From assembly GCF_028683135.1 (NCBI RefSeq), contig NZ_JAJUBB010000018.1, forward strand, positions 1 through 64,000: a stretch of 64,000 nucleotides of DNA, read 5' to 3'. This stretch comes from Enterovibrio qingdaonensis (GTDB lineage Bacteria; Pseudomonadota; Gammaproteobacteria; Enterobacterales; Vibrionaceae). Positions 8,231 through 18,418 of the stretch are shown in pieces. A program made the translations under genes and the position numbers. The notes under the pieces were generated by a model. The model had not been told where the DNA came from and searched no databases. It saw only the letters and a list, made by a program, of their open reading frames with translations. The stretch's first letter is position 1, and each line of letters starts with the position of its first letter.

Positions 8231-9496
8231 ATGACAACACAATCTACAACGACAACCAGCGCTGACAAAATGAAGTGGTCTGCGCAAGATACTACCTGGA
8301 TGCTTTCTCTGTTCGGAACCGCAGTAGGCGCAGGTATTCTTTTCCTTCCAATCAATGCGGGCCTTAATGGATTCTGGCCGCTGGTTGCTCTGGCTGTGCT
8401 GGTAGGTCCTATGACTTATCTTGCGCACCGTGGCTTGGCACGTTTCGTACTGTCATCTAAAAAGCCAGGTAGCGACATCACTGAAGTTGTAGAAGAGCAC
8501 TTCGGCGCGACTGCGGGTAAACTCATCACTCTGCTTTACTTTTTCGCGATTTACCCAATCGTTCTGATTTACGGCGTTGGTATCACTAACACTGTTGACT
8601 CTTTCATGGTTCACCAACTTGGCATGGAATCTCTGCCACGTTCAGTACTGTCTATCATCCTTATCATGGGTATGATGTCAGTGATGCTGGCGGGTGAGAA
8701 ACTGATGCTGAAAGTGACTCAGTTCTTGGTTTACCCATTGGTAGCAATCCTGCTGTTCATGTCTCTTTACCTTATCCCTGATTGGAACACGTCTGCACTG
8801 CAGCAAATTCCAACAGTCGGTGATTTCATGACCACCATCTGGATTTCTATCCCTGTACTGGTTTTCTCGTTCAACCACAGCCCTGCGATTTCTGCGTTCT
8901 CTATGGCACAGTCACGCAACTACGGTGAGAACGCTGAGCGTAAATCAAACCAAATCCTGTTCCGTACCTCGGGCATGCTACTTGGTTTCGTTATGCTGTT
9001 CGTGTTCTCTTGTGTTCTGAGCCTGACACCTGCTGATCTGGCTGAAGCAAAAGCTGAAAACCTGCCAGTTCTGTCTTACTTGGCGAACAAGCACGAAAGC
9101 CCATTCATTTCTTACTTGGGTCCAATCGTTGCATTCGTTGCTATCGTTTCTTCTTTCTTCGGTCACTACATGGGTGCACGTGAAGGTCTGAACGGTCTGA
9201 TCGTTAAGCAACTGCGTTCACGCAACAAGACTGTAAACATGAAGAAAATTGACATGTTTACTGTAGCGTTCGTTATCGTTACTAGCTGGATCGTTGCAAC
9301 CATCAACCCAAGCATTCTGGGTATGATTGAGTCACTGGGCGGCCCAATTATCGCGACTATCCTGTTCATCATGCCGATGTACGCTATCAAGAAAGTACCT
9401 TCCATGCAGAAGTACGCAGGTAAAGCGAGCAACGTATTTGTAACGGTCATGGGTCTGGTAGCAATTTCTGCAATCATGTACGGTTTCGTATCGTAA
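8231..9496 (+). CDS. sdaC: Serine:proton symporter SdaC
   Basis: Inner-membrane serine transporter of the HAAAP family with about 11 helices. Segments such as [47 protein letters not shown] and [19 protein letters not shown] correspond closely to E. coli SdaC. I placed the start at the ATG at 8231 (MTTQSTTTT...), which matches the family N-terminus and gives 421 residues; the frame is open upstream but lacks homology. The SD is weak. It is followed by a terminator and then the serine deaminase gene, so import and deamination of serine are encoded together. Confidence 0.94.
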   Translation: MTTQSTTTTSADKMKWSAQDTTWMLSLFGTAVGAGILFLPINAGLNGFWPLVALAVLVGPMTYLAHRGLARFVLSSKKPGSDITEVVEEHFGATAGKLITLLYFFAIYPIVLIYGVGITNTVDSFMVHQLGMESLPRSVLSIILIMGMMSVMLAGEKLMLKVTQFLVYPLVAILLFMSLYLIPDWNTSALQQIPTVGDFMTTIWISIPVLVFSFNHSPAISAFSMAQSRNYGENAERKSNQILFRTSGMLLGFVMLFVFSCVLSLTPADLAEAKAENLPVLSYLANKHESPFISYLGPIVAFVAIVSSFFGHYMGAREGLNGLIVKQLRSRNKTVNMKKIDMFTVAFVIVTSWIVATINPSILGMIESLGGPIIATILFIMPMYAIKKVPSMQKYAGKASNVFVTVMGLVAISAIMYGFVS

Positions 9497-9562
9497 GAAA
9501 TTGTTCTTTCCAAGCTACCGAGGCCTGTACCTTCATGTAGCTTGGGTATAGAATACGACCTA

Positions 9563-9606
9563 CAAAAAAGAGCAAGGATACGCTTAACGTCCTTGCTCTT
9601 TTTTTG
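9563..9606 (+). terminator. Rho-independent terminator after sdaC
   Basis: AAGAGCAAGGA / TCCTTGCTCTT stem with an 11-base loop and a run of T. It separates sdaC from the serine deaminase gene, which therefore has its own promoter or is reached by read-through. Confidence 0.9.
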
Positions 9607-9734
9607 CTTTCCAATCTCGAACCAAGGAAACTCTCCGGTTCGAAAACTGGTCGCCTCCACGGATGGATGAAAACGAAAAATGAATCCAAATGCTCGCTCT
9701 AAGTAAATAGCGGGCATTGACTGAGGTATGACAA

Positions 9735-11096
9735 ATGATCAGCGTTTTTGACATTTACAAAATCGGTGTTGGCCCTTCTAGTTCTCACACTGTGGGTCCA
9801 ATGAAAGCCGGTAAATCTTTCATCGACGATCTGCGTAGCATGGACAAACTGCGTGACGTAACTAAGATCACCGTTGATGTTTACGGCTCTCTGTCACTGA
9901 CGGGTAAAGGCCACCACACTGATATCGCCATCATCATGGGTCTGGCAGGTAACTCTCCTGAGCACGTGGATATCGATAGCATTCCTGGCTTTATCGCGCG
10001 CGTAGAAGAAACTGAGCGTCTGCCAGTGGGCATGCACTGCCACACTGTTGACTTCCCACGTGAAGGCGGCATGAACTTCCACACGTCTAACCTGCCATTG
10101 CACGAAAATGGTATGGAAATCCACGCGTGGATCGGTGAAGAGAAGATCTACACCAAAACTTACTACTCTATCGGCGGTGGCTTCATCGTTGATGCAGAGA
10201 ACTTCGGCAAAGAAGACGAGAACAAAATCAAAGTTCCTTACGATTTCAACAGCGCAGAAGAGCTGCTGAACCATTGTCAAGAAACCGGCTTGTCTATCAG
10301 TGCAGTTGTCATGGCGAACATGCGCGCCATGCACTCTGAAGATGAAATTCAAACTTACTTCGGTAACATCTGGCGCACCATGCGCGAGTGTTTGGACCGT
10401 GGTATGAGCAACGAAGGCGTTCTGCCTGGACCACTACGTGTTCCTCGCCGTGCTGCTGCGTTGCGCCAGCAACTGATTGCGTCTGAAAAGTTTTCTAATG
10501 ACCCTATGGCAGTCGTTGACTGGGTGAACATGTTCGCCTTCGCGGTTAACGAAGAAAACGCAGCTGGCGGCCGTGTTGTTACTGCACCTACAAACGGTGC
10601 ATGTGGCATTATCCCTGCGGTTTTGGCGTACTACGACAAGTTCATCCAGAACGTAGGTCCGCGTGAATACATGCGTTACTTTGCGGTATCTGGCGCGATT
10701 GGTGGTCTGTACAAGCAAAACGCATCTATTTCTGGTGCAGAAGTAGGTTGTCAGGGCGAAGTCGGTGTTGCATGTTCAATGGCAGCAGCCGGTCTTGCTG
10801 AGCTGATGGGTGGTAGCCCTCAGCAAGTATGTATCGCGGCTGAAATCGGTATGGAGCACAACCTAGGCCTAACGTGTGACCCTGTTGCTGGTCAGGTTCA
10901 GGTGCCATGTATCGAGCGTAACGGTATTGCTGCAATGAAAGCAATCAACTCAACGCGTATGGCATTGCGCCGCTCTTCTGAGCCACGCGTATCTCTGGAT
11001 AAGGTTATTGAAACCATGCTGGAGACAGGTAAAGACATGAACGCTAAGTACCGTGAAACCTCTCAGGGCGGTCTAGCAATCAAAGTCATTTGCTAA
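9735..11096 (+). CDS. sdaA: L-serine ammonia-lyase, iron-sulfur, single chain
   Basis: 453-residue L-serine dehydratase converting L-serine to pyruvate and ammonia with a labile [4Fe-4S] cluster. The N-terminal beta domain opens with SVFDIYKIGVGPSSSHTVGP. The C-terminal alpha domain carries the cluster-type cysteines in APTNGACGIIPAV, VGCQGEVGVACSMAAAGLAE and LTCDPVAGQVQVPC. Length matches E. coli SdaA/SdaB (454/455); the adjacency to sdaC resembles the E. coli sdaC-sdaB operon, so the symbol could equally be sdaB. A terminator follows. Confidence 0.95.
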   Translation: MISVFDIYKIGVGPSSSHTVGPMKAGKSFIDDLRSMDKLRDVTKITVDVYGSLSLTGKGHHTDIAIIMGLAGNSPEHVDIDSIPGFIARVEETERLPVGMHCHTVDFPREGGMNFHTSNLPLHENGMEIHAWIGEEKIYTKTYYSIGGGFIVDAENFGKEDENKIKVPYDFNSAEELLNHCQETGLSISAVVMANMRAMHSEDEIQTYFGNIWRTMRECLDRGMSNEGVLPGPLRVPRRAAALRQQLIASEKFSNDPMAVVDWVNMFAFAVNEENAAGGRVVTAPTNGACGIIPAVLAYYDKFIQNVGPREYMRYFAVSGAIGGLYKQNASISGAEVGCQGEVGVACSMAAAGLAELMGGSPQQVCIAAEIGMEHNLGLTCDPVAGQVQVPCIERNGIAAMKAINSTRMALRRSSEPRVSLDKVIETMLETGKDMNAKYRETSQGGLAIKVIC

Positions 11097-11116
11097 TCTA
11101 CGCTGAGTTCATGCTC

Positions 11117-11152
11117 AAAAAAGAAAACCGCCAAGCTGGCGGTTTTCTTTTA
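11117..11152. terminator. Terminator after serine deaminase
   Basis: AAAACCGCC-AAGCT-GGCGGTTTT hairpin with A/T tracts on both sides, between the convergent sdaA and ECF sigma genes. Confidence 0.9.
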
Positions 11153-11175
11153 TCTGTTTCTTATTTCTCTTCTTT

Positions 11176-11763
11176 TCAAGCGGTTGCATAGACCTCCCTG
11201 TCTTCGACTCGAACATGTTTCTCGGCGGCATCGATAGCGCGGTACAAACGCATTTTGGTGGCACTGAGGCCTAGTCCTAATACGTTGCTTATCTCTTCGA
11301 GCGATAAATCATGCTCAAAGCGCAATACCAGCACTTCCTGTGCACTTTTCGCCAACGATTTCACCGATTGGGTGATCCCTTCCCCTTCGACGTGCAGTGG
11401 ACAAACATCTTCACTGCCTGCCTCTTCCTGAAGCTCTTCAGAAACGAAACGCTGTGAATGCGTCGCCCGTTTTTTCAGGTAGCTTCGGCACTGATTGTCA
11501 GCAATGGCATAAAGCCAACTTCTGAATGCAGCTTCGCCGCGATAGGCATGGATATAACGGTAACTACGTACCAAGGTTTCCTGCAATACGTCATCCGCAT
11601 CATGAGGACACCCTAACCAAGCCATGCATCGACGATGTAACGGTGATACATAACGAGCAACCAGTTGGTCAAAGTAATTGCGGGCTTTGGGATGCCCCGC
11701 TTGAATCTTCTCGATATGTTCACGCTCACTGTTCTGAAAACAGGTTGAATCCACTGAATGCAT
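11176..11763 (-). CDS. ECF-type RNA polymerase sigma factor (orphan)
   Basis: Group IV sigma factor of about 195 residues. Region 2 is canonical: the 2.2 motif DADDVLQETLVRSYRY, then AFRSWLYAIADNQC. Region 4 is the helix-turn-helix around LSLEEISNVLGLGLSATKMRLYRA. I set the start at the ATG at 11763, preceded by AGGAGGG; the longer frame upstream lacks an RBS. No anti-sigma factor gene adjoins it, so control may come from a distant gene or from transcription. It is convergent with the serine deaminase gene. Confidence 0.88.
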   Translation of the reverse strand: MHSVDSTCFQNSEREHIEKIQAGHPKARNYFDQLVARYVSPLHRRCMAWLGCPHDADDVLQETLVRSYRYIHAYRGEAAFRSWLYAIADNQCRSYLKKRATHSQRFVSEELQEEAGSEDVCPLHVEGEGITQSVKSLAKSAQEVLVLRFEHDLSLEEISNVLGLGLSATKMRLYRAIDAAEKHVRVEDREVYATA

Positions 11764-12167
11764 GTTAATACCCTCCTGGTATTCGAGTGGTGCACTCAAC
11801 CTAGCCAAACCGACGCTAACAATCAAACAGTGTTTTCTATCTGAATTTGTCTAAATTTTAGTTAAAAAACGCTGTACAAAATGGTCACCTACTGTCCAGC
11901 GGTTCATTATCAATTACTTATAGACGTTAAAATTGAACGCTGTTCGATTACCCTGCTAGCAGTAGGTTTTTCGCATGTCTCATTTTTCTCAGCGATGAGG
12001 CACTTTATTACTTTTCAACAGAAGTCAGACCAGTAAATTTGATGTTTTTTCTCGGGGGTGTTGAAGCAGTTAAAGCATTAGAAAACGCGAATTGTGGTGA
12101 CGTTATAGGCAACTGGAGGCATGGCTTTGAAACTTTCGATGAGACACAATCAAGGGGATTTTAGGTA
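11764..12167. other. Intergenic region upstream of the ECF sigma gene
   Basis: About 400 bp between the ECF sigma gene start and the terminator of the OFA transporter. I see only AT-rich sequence that should contain the sigma gene promoter, and one 40-codon open frame (12042-12164) with no SD, which I do not call. Confidence 0.5.
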
Positions 12168-12196
12168 TAAAAAAACCCGCTCATTGAGCGGGTTCT
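12168..12196 (-). terminator. Terminator of the OFA transporter gene
   Basis: On the minus strand GAACCCGCTCAATGAGCGGGTT is followed by seven T, 22 bp past the transporter stop codon. Confidence 0.9.
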
Positions 12197-12217
12197 CGAA
12201 TTCGCTAGCGAGCAAAA

Positions 12218-13462
12218 TTATGCTGCTACAGGCTGACCTTCTGTTACGTCTGCTTTCACTGGTTTAGTGATGAAAGACAGAACCACAGCCACTGCCAGCA
12301 TTGCTGCACAGATGGTGTATGCCATTACGTAGTTGCCAGTCATGTCTACTGCGGTTGCTGCAACAACAGGACCGATGAAGCCACTTACGCCCCAAGCAGT
12401 GTAAAGCACGCCGTAGTTACCACCGTAGTTCTTCAGACCGTAGTAGTCTGCAGTGATAGATGGGAATACTGCTAGCAGTGTACCGTAACCAACACCTGCT
12501 ACTGCCGCACCAATCATCAGTGTGAATTCTGTGTTGTAGGTTGCGAACATCATCATGTTGATGCCTTGCATAATGAAAGCAAGCATCAGGGTTTTAAGGC
12601 CACCAATCTTGTCAGACAGGATACCTGCAGCAACACGACCACCTGAGTTGAAGATAGACAGAACAACAACCAGGAATGCTACTTGAGTCAAATCAGATTG
12701 GTTAATGGCGATTGAGGTGATGTTACCGATCACCATCAGACCTGCAGAAGACGCCAGTGCGTACATCAGCCACAGTGAGTAGAACTGTGGGGTCTTAACC
12801 ATTTGCTTCCAACCCATGTTGTTGTCGCCTGAACCCGCTTTCGCAACATAGCCCGCAGGTGCTTCTGGCGTGTAGTCAGAAGGTGGGTTGTTGATGGTGC
12901 AAGCCAGTGGTACAGCAATAGCCAGAATACCAACACCTAGGATCAGGAAGCTTTGTTGAACGCCGTAAGTAGCGATCAGCGTAGAAGTCAGTGGTGCCAA
13001 GTAAACCGCAGCCAGACCAAAGCCTGCAGCGATCAAGCCGTTCACCATACCTTTCTTAGATGGGTGGAACCACTTCATTGCAGCCGGAGACAGACATGCG
13101 TAACCGAAACCGATACCACAACCAGTCACAACACCAAAGGTCAGCAACAGAGTCATTGGCGTTGAAGCAAAGCTTGAAATGATCATGCCGATACCAACCA
13201 TTACGGTACCAAGGATCAAAACTTTACGAGGGCCCATACGGTCTTGCAGGTTACCCGCCACCAGCAGAGAAAGTGCAAAACAGATGGTTGCAACGGTGTA
13301 AGGCATAGATGCATCGGCGTTCGACCAACCCTGCTCTACGAGAGACTGCTTAATTACAGACCACGCGTACAGGATGCCGATACACATATTGATAAAGAAA
13401 CCAGCAGCGAGAACGCCCGTAGCTTTGTTCAGTTTATTCATGTTACGACTCAAAAAATTCAA
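12218..13462 (-). CDS. OFA-family MFS transporter (oxalate/formate antiporter-like)
   Basis: 414-residue inner-membrane protein with 12 predicted helices. The OFA pattern is seen in GILYAWSVIKQSLVEQGWS near the N-terminus, GNLQDRMGPRKVLILG in the loop 2-3 position, GCGIGFGYACLSPAAMKWF and PSKKGMVNGLIAAGFG. OFA members move small carboxylates (oxalate/formate, lactate, pyruvate); E. coli YhjX is pyruvate-inducible. The substrate here is not certain. It starts at the ATG at 13462, is monocistronic, and has a strong terminator. The 337-bp upstream gap should hold its promoter. Confidence 0.85.
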   Translation of the reverse strand: MNFLSRNMNKLNKATGVLAAGFFINMCIGILYAWSVIKQSLVEQGWSNADASMPYTVATICFALSLLVAGNLQDRMGPRKVLILGTVMVGIGMIISSFASTPMTLLLTFGVVTGCGIGFGYACLSPAAMKWFHPSKKGMVNGLIAAGFGLAAVYLAPLTSTLIATYGVQQSFLILGVGILAIAVPLACTINNPPSDYTPEAPAGYVAKAGSGDNNMGWKQMVKTPQFYSLWLMYALASSAGLMVIGNITSIAINQSDLTQVAFLVVVLSIFNSGGRVAAGILSDKIGGLKTLMLAFIMQGINMMMFATYNTEFTLMIGAAVAGVGYGTLLAVFPSITADYYGLKNYGGNYGVLYTAWGVSGFIGPVVAATAVDMTGNYVMAYTICAAMLAVAVVLSFITKPVKADVTEGQPVAA

Positions 13463-13799
13463 TTAAAAAAAGTGTCACTGGCAAAGCCTTAGGGTGACAC
13501 CCAACCAAAAACCCAAACGACATAAAGCCTATGCTATTCATACACATATAACTTTACGTAGTTTGGGTATTAAATAATTGTTGGCATTCTTCAAATAAGG
13601 TGAGAATGACAGAAGCGCGCGGAGTCTATCAGGGAAAGTGAGCTGGATCAAAATCTAGTTTTGCTTTTCTGCAAAAAAAGTTTTCGTTTATAAGCATTGT
13701 CATTACGAAAGCTTGCCGCATAACGCGATGTATGTGCTTGGCAACCCTCATAAATACGGGGTTTGTATCAATGACTGGAGGTGAAGGTTGCCCTTAATT
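13463..13799. other. Intergenic region upstream of the OFA transporter
   Basis: 337 bp between nfsA and the transporter. No convincing gene or terminator found; expected to hold the transporter promoter on the minus strand. Confidence 0.4.
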
Positions 13800-14522
13800 T
13801 TATTTCACACTGAGTCCTTTTGACTCAATAAACGCTTTCATAAATGGCCGTGATTCTTTGCCAAGCGTGCCATCTATTTGCTCGCTCCACGTCATTTCTT
13901 TCGTTCCGCCCGTCCGGGTTCGGTAGTAATGCCTCACCTCTTCGTCATATTTTGCGAGTTCGTCTTTATCTAGTGGCTGATATTCATCGGTATGGACGAG
14001 AAGTGATGACGGCAAACGCGGTTTCACTTCAGGATCTTGTGCGGGGTATCCTAGACACAAGCCAAAGAGCGGAGCAACGTACTCGGGAAGGTTAAGCAAC
14101 TCGGAAACCTTATCGGGATTGTTACGAATCCCGCCTATATATACGCCACCTAATCCCATAGACTCGGCTGCCGCCAGCGCGTTTTGTGCCATGAGTGCCG
14201 TATCAATCGCGCCAATCAGCGTTTGCTCGGTAAAGCCCAATTGCGCGTCTGGCTTGATTTGTAAGTGGCGGTTAAAGTCCAAACACCACACGAAGAACTC
14301 GGCGGCGTCTGCAACATACGCTTGATTCCCTGCATACTCAGCAAGCAGGCGACGCTTTTCTTTGTCGATCACACGAATAATGCTGGTGCATTGAATAAAG
14401 CTAGAAGAGGACGCAGCCCTCGCACAGTCAATGACCGTCGTGACTTGATCTTCTGTTAATGCTTTGTCTTGAAACTTTCGAATGGAGCGATGAGCAAGAA
14501 GTGTGTCTATCACCGGATTCAT
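13800..14522 (-). CDS. nfsA: Oxygen-insensitive NADPH nitroreductase NfsA
   Basis: 240-residue FMN flavoprotein of the nitroreductase superfamily, matching NfsA in length (E. coli 240). HRSIRKFQDKALTEDQV contains the FMN phosphate-binding Arg and Ser. GLGGVYIGGIRNNPDKV and the C-terminal arm with YYRTRTGG and TWSEQIDGTL are typical of the NfsA/FRP group, where that arm binds NADPH. It reduces nitroaromatics and quinones by two electrons in the cytosol. It begins at the ATG at 14522 next to AAGGACGCCTT. Confidence 0.93.
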   Translation of the reverse strand: MNPVIDTLLAHRSIRKFQDKALTEDQVTTVIDCARAASSSSFIQCTSIIRVIDKEKRRLLAEYAGNQAYVADAAEFFVWCLDFNRHLQIKPDAQLGFTEQTLIGAIDTALMAQNALAAAESMGLGGVYIGGIRNNPDKVSELLNLPEYVAPLFGLCLGYPAQDPEVKPRLPSSLLVHTDEYQPLDKDELAKYDEEVRHYYRTRTGGTKEMTWSEQIDGTLGKESRPFMKAFIESKGLSVK

Positions 14523-14617
14523 AAGGCGTCCTTGTCTGTTAGCGAATCGTCTATTATCACCACGGACAAGGAAGCCTTACAACCAGCATGTCAGAAAATG
14601 GCTCTCTCTTTCTTTGA

Positions 14618-15799
14618 CTACTCCATCACTAAGTAATCTGACACCTCAACCTGGTGGCACATTCTGTCAAGAATACTAATAAGTCTTTCTTCACTTAGCG
14701 GGAGGGCGTTGCCTTTAATCGAACTGGATTTCATCGCTTGTTTAGCGACTTGTTCAAACACTGAGTCACACAAGCCGTATTCACACAAAGACGGGATCTC
14801 TAACCGTTTCAATGTACGTTGAACCCATAGAATGCCATCGCTCGGTTCAGCGTTATGTCTTCCAGTCAGGATGCACGCCAACTGACGATATCGGTTTAAC
14901 AGGCTGATTCTTCCTGCGTCACGTGCTGCCAGAATGTTTTCGGCCATCACATAGGGCGCAAGTTGCGCTGTGATAACGCCATGTGGCGCATCAAGCATGC
15001 CGCCAAGTGCAGCAGCTAAACCATGAGCCGCGCCAAGCTTTGCGTTGGACTGCGCCATTCCGCCTAACATAGACGCAAAAGCCATATCCGCCCTCGCCTT
15101 GGGGTCATCGTCTTCACAGGCATGAATAATGGCAGGTGCCAAACGGCGAAGCCCTTCTTCACATACCATGTCGGTTAACGGATTGGGGTCACCACACACA
15201 TAGGCTTCCATTAAGTGTGTAAATGCATCAAGGCCACAACGCGCTGACAACGTCTTATCCATACCATAGGTTAAAGTGGGATCGATAATCGCTACATCCG
15301 GGATCATGTCGGGGCTTCGTAATGCCGCTTTTACGTTTTCTTGCGCCGATATAAGCACTGCATTGCGGGTAACTTCAGATCCGGTACCTGCTGTCGTGGG
15401 AATTGCGATACAAGGAAGCGGTTTTGCGGTCATTGGCAATGCACGACCGACAACATCAACATAGTCATAGACACTACCTTGGTTAGGGATTAGGCCGGAT
15501 AACGCCTTACCCACATCCATCACGCTACCACCGCCGATAGCAATGATCATATCTGGTTTAAACTGGCGTCCACCTTCAACCATTTCTTCCACTTTGGCGA
15601 TCAACGGCTCTCCATGGATACAAAGCTGAAGGTAGCGAATGTTCTGCTGCTTTAGGTAGCCAAGGAGAGGGGCAACTCTTTCTTCATCCGAGCCTGTCAC
15701 AACCAAAGCACTGTAGCCAAACTGGTTAATCACGGACAGCGAGTTAATCAACGCGCCCTCCCCAAAAATAATCCTTGTTGCCGTCATGAACTGAAACAT
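14618..15799 (-). CDS. Iron-containing alcohol dehydrogenase
   Basis: Group III (Fe-ADH) dehydrogenase, about 393 residues from the ATG at 15799, which follows AAGGAGAGACC directly. The upstream in-frame extension is not supported by an SD. The nucleotide-binding GGGSVMDVGKALSGL, PTTAGTGSEVTRNAV, and metal-ligand region DAFTHLMEAYVCG with AHGLAAALGGMLDAPHG are visible. It should oxidise or reduce an alcohol/aldehyde with NAD(H) or NADP(H); the substrate cannot be told. The 5' neighbour grxA is divergent. Confidence 0.9.
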   Translation of the reverse strand: MFQFMTATRIIFGEGALINSLSVINQFGYSALVVTGSDEERVAPLLGYLKQQNIRYLQLCIHGEPLIAKVEEMVEGGRQFKPDMIIAIGGGSVMDVGKALSGLIPNQGSVYDYVDVVGRALPMTAKPLPCIAIPTTAGTGSEVTRNAVLISAQENVKAALRSPDMIPDVAIIDPTLTYGMDKTLSARCGLDAFTHLMEAYVCGDPNPLTDMVCEEGLRRLAPAIIHACEDDDPKARADMAFASMLGGMAQSNAKLGAAHGLAAALGGMLDAPHGVITAQLAPYVMAENILAARDAGRISLLNRYRQLACILTGRHNAEPSDGILWVQRTLKRLEIPSLCEYGLCDSVFEQVAKQAMKSSSIKGNALPLSEERLISILDRMCHQVEVSDYLVME

Positions 15800-16106
15800 G
15801 GTCTCTCCTTGAATGCTGACCTGAACGTAGAATGGCGTAGACACCTGATTTGAGAATTGATATAGCGCAGTTAAGTGCGTTAATTCGGCGTCCGTTTTAA
15901 ACATGTGTTGAGAGCGTCACAGAGACTTTATCGCAGGTGGAATGGCAACATCGTGTGATTGATAGATTTCTTCGATTGAATTAAAAGACAAAACCTTCTT
16001 TTCATAGAATTCGGCTTAGTGCATAGTGATACCAAAGATTTTCAGGGTGTTGTGGCCCAAGGAATGTGCTCACAGCATCAGTGCAGATAAGAGATAGGAT
16101 ATTATT

Positions 16107-16370
16107 ATGTTCGTAGTGATTTTTGGTCGTCCAGGTTGCCCATTTTGTGTTCGCGCTAAAGATTTGGCAGATAAACTGAAAGCTGAGCGCGACGATTTCA
16201 ACTACCGCTATGTCGACATTCATGCGGAAGGCATTAGCAAAGCTGATCTGGAAAAAACAGTCGGTAAGCCAGTTGAAGCGGTACCTCAAATCTTTGTTGA
16301 CCAAGAGCACGTAGGTGGCTTCACTGAGTTTGAAGCATACTCAAAAGCAAATCTGGGTCTGTACGAGTAA
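16107..16370 (+). CDS. grxA: Glutaredoxin 1
   Basis: 87-residue dithiol glutaredoxin with active site GRPGCPFCVRAKDLADKL. The glutathione-binding segment EAVPQIFVDQEHVGGFTEF includes the cis-Pro and GG pair. Length equals E. coli GrxA (85). It reduces protein disulfides, notably in class Ia ribonucleotide reductase, using glutathione. It sits immediately before ybjL, the same neighbourhood as in Enterobacteriaceae. Confidence 0.95.
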   Translation: MFVVIFGRPGCPFCVRAKDLADKLKAERDDFNYRYVDIHAEGISKADLEKTVGKPVEAVPQIFVDQEHVGGFTEFEAYSKANLGLYE

Positions 16371-16381
16371 TCGTATCGAAT

Positions 16382-16414
16382 AAGAAAAAGCGGCTTTCGA
16401 GCCGCTTTTTCTTT
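16382..16414 (+). terminator. Terminator after grxA
   Basis: AAAGCGGCT-TTCG-AGCCGCTTT hairpin followed by TTCTTT, 12 bp after the stop codon. Confidence 0.9.
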
Positions 16415-16612
16415 ATCTCTACTTTTTCCATTATCTTGTCTTTTTTCTTTGGTCGACAAGACGCAACAATCCTGATGATTTTCACCCGAGAAAATCACGC
16501 AAATTACTCACATTTTCAACCCGATAAGTACCTGTAAATTATTCTTCACGATATCCTGTTGGTCTTCTGACAAATACCTGAATTAAAGTGCCAAATTTAT
16601 CGCATTCTTAAA

Positions 16613-16639
16613 TTACATTTCGCTACAAATGCGTATAAT
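16613..16639 (+). promoter_or_regulatory. Candidate sigma-70 promoter of ybjL
   Basis: A perfect -10 box TATAAT (16634-16639) preceded by TTACAT (16613-16618) at a 15-bp spacing, about 45 bp upstream of the ybjL start. The rest of the 300-bp gap after the grxA terminator shows nothing else. Confidence 0.55.
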
Positions 16640-16683
16640 ACCCGACCAGAATTTTCCTCCCCCGCACGCGGATAAGTAGTTAA

Positions 16684-18369
16684 GTGAACATCGACGTAAA
16701 CACTTTGCTCGTTCAAAACGATATTCTTTTGTTATTTGTTGTTCTTGCGATTGGTTTGACCATCGGCAAGATACGTATTGGCAGCTTTCAGTTTGGTAAC
16801 TCTATTGGTGTACTTGTTACAGCACTGAGTTTTGGCCATGCTGGTTTCACCTTTAGTCCCGAAGCCCTAAACATCGGTTTTATGCTCTTTATCTTTTGTG
16901 TGGGTATTGAGGCAGGACCTAACTTTTTCGGTATTTTCTTTCGAGACGGCAAATCCTATTTGGTGCTCGCACTCACGGTGCTAAGTGCCTCGGTAGCTAT
17001 TACGCTTCTCATGCGTTACCAATTTGGTGTTGATGGCAGCATCGCCACCGGCATGATGGCAGGCGCATTAACAGCTACTCCTGTCCTTGTAGGTGCAAAA
17101 GATGCGCTGAACGCTGGGTTAGCGGGTGTTGACTACTCGCCTCAACAAATCGCAGACATGATCGACAACTTAAGTGTGGGTTATGCCTTGGCGTATTTGG
17201 TGGGCTTGGTCAGTCTTATTTTGCTCGCAAACTTGATGCCAAAACTGCAAAAAGAAAACCTTGAGCACTCTGCACAAAAGATTGCGGCAGAACGTGGTTT
17301 AGGCGGTTCTTCGCAGCGCAAAGTCTACTTACCTATTATTCGTGCTTATCGCGTGGGGCCGGAGCTTATCAATTGGGTAGATGGACGAAACCTTCGCGAA
17401 TTGGGTATTTACCGTCAAACAGGGTGTTACATCGAGCGTATTCGACGTAACGGCATTCTCGCGAACCCAGACGGCGACGCCATCTTACAAGAAGGCGATG
17501 AAATCGCACTGGTGGGCTACCCGGACAGCCATGCGCGTCTTGACCCGTCATTCCGTAACGGCAAAGAGGTATTCGACCGCGACCTGCTTGACCTTCGCGT
17601 TGTTGAAGAAGAAATCGTGGTGAAAAACGACGCCATTATCGGCAAGCGTTTATCCGACCTGAACCTCGCGGAATACGGCTGTTTCTTGAACCGCGTTGTT
17701 CGCGCGCAAATCGAAATGCCAATGGATCACAACATCATGTTGGCAAAAGGCGATGTGTTGCAGGTCAGTGGCGAGAAACGTCGAGTAATGGGCCTTGCCG
17801 AACGCATTGGTTTTATCTCGATTCACAGCCAAGTCTCAGACATGCTGGCCTTCTGCTCATTCTTTATTTTTGGTCTGATCTTCGGTTTGATCACCATGAC
17901 ATTTGGTGGCATGACCATCGGATTGGGTAATGCCTCAGGTTTGTTGATTGCAGGCATTTTGCTCGGCTTCTTGCGTGCTAACCACCCAACATTCGGATAC
18001 GTGCCTCAAGGTGCGATCAATATGCTAAAAGAACTGGGGCTGATGACCTTCATGGTCGGCGTAGGCTTGAGTGCAGGTAGCAACTTGATTGAATACTTAC
18101 AGCAAATGGGCTTTACCATCATGCTAGGCGCGTTGGCAGTCAGTGTCATACCCGTGATTCTGGCCTATTTGGTGGGTGCGTATGTCTTGAACATGAACCG
18201 CGCATTGCTGTTTGGTGCCATTATTGGTGCGCGTACCTGTGCACCTGCAATGGACATGATTAACCACCATGCACGAAGCACTATCCCTGCGCTTGGCTAT
18301 GCGGGTACTTATGCCATTGCAAACGTCCTATTGACCTTTGCGGGAACACTTCTCGTAATACTGACGTAA
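16684..18369 (+). CDS. ybjL: YbjL family putative transporter (AspT/YidE type)
   Basis: 561 residues, the same length as E. coli YbjL, to which long stretches correspond ([55 protein letters not shown]). Architecture: about five N-terminal helices, two RCK_C/TrkA-C cytoplasmic domains (about 205-370), then five or more C-terminal helices. AspT relatives are amino acid antiporters; the YbjL substrate is not firmly established. The start is GTG at 16684 after GGATAAG. It lies downstream of grxA as in enterics. Confidence 0.93.
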   Translation: MNIDVNTLLVQNDILLLFVVLAIGLTIGKIRIGSFQFGNSIGVLVTALSFGHAGFTFSPEALNIGFMLFIFCVGIEAGPNFFGIFFRDGKSYLVLALTVLSASVAITLLMRYQFGVDGSIATGMMAGALTATPVLVGAKDALNAGLAGVDYSPQQIADMIDNLSVGYALAYLVGLVSLILLANLMPKLQKENLEHSAQKIAAERGLGGSSQRKVYLPIIRAYRVGPELINWVDGRNLRELGIYRQTGCYIERIRRNGILANPDGDAILQEGDEIALVGYPDSHARLDPSFRNGKEVFDRDLLDLRVVEEEIVVKNDAIIGKRLSDLNLAEYGCFLNRVVRAQIEMPMDHNIMLAKGDVLQVSGEKRRVMGLAERIGFISIHSQVSDMLAFCSFFIFGLIFGLITMTFGGMTIGLGNASGLLIAGILLGFLRANHPTFGYVPQGAINMLKELGLMTFMVGVGLSAGSNLIEYLQQMGFTIMLGALAVSVIPVILAYLVGAYVLNMNRALLFGAIIGARTCAPAMDMINHHARSTIPALGYAGTYAIANVLLTFAGTLLVILT

Positions 18370-18370
18370 C

Positions 18371-18418
18371 AATTTGAAGATGCTCGAATTCAGACGACGT
18401 CATGTTGATTGGGTATGA
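18371..18418. repeat. Remnant of the ERIC-like Vibrio repeat
   Basis: AATTTGAAGATGCTCGAATTCAG followed closely by TGTTGATTGGGTAT: these are the left- and right-end motifs of the 264-bp element at 31685-31948, brought together. It looks like a copy that lost its centre and part of its left end. Confidence 0.65.

Noticed and set aside
9166-9717. 183-codon antisense frame over the end of sdaC
   Set aside because: Antisense to a well-supported conserved gene; typical shadow frame of a GC-rich codon pattern.
12042-12164. 40-codon open frame starting MFFLGGVEAV before the OFA terminator
   Set aside because: No Shine-Dalgarno at the ATG and no family recognised; open frame extends upstream without a start, so likely chance.
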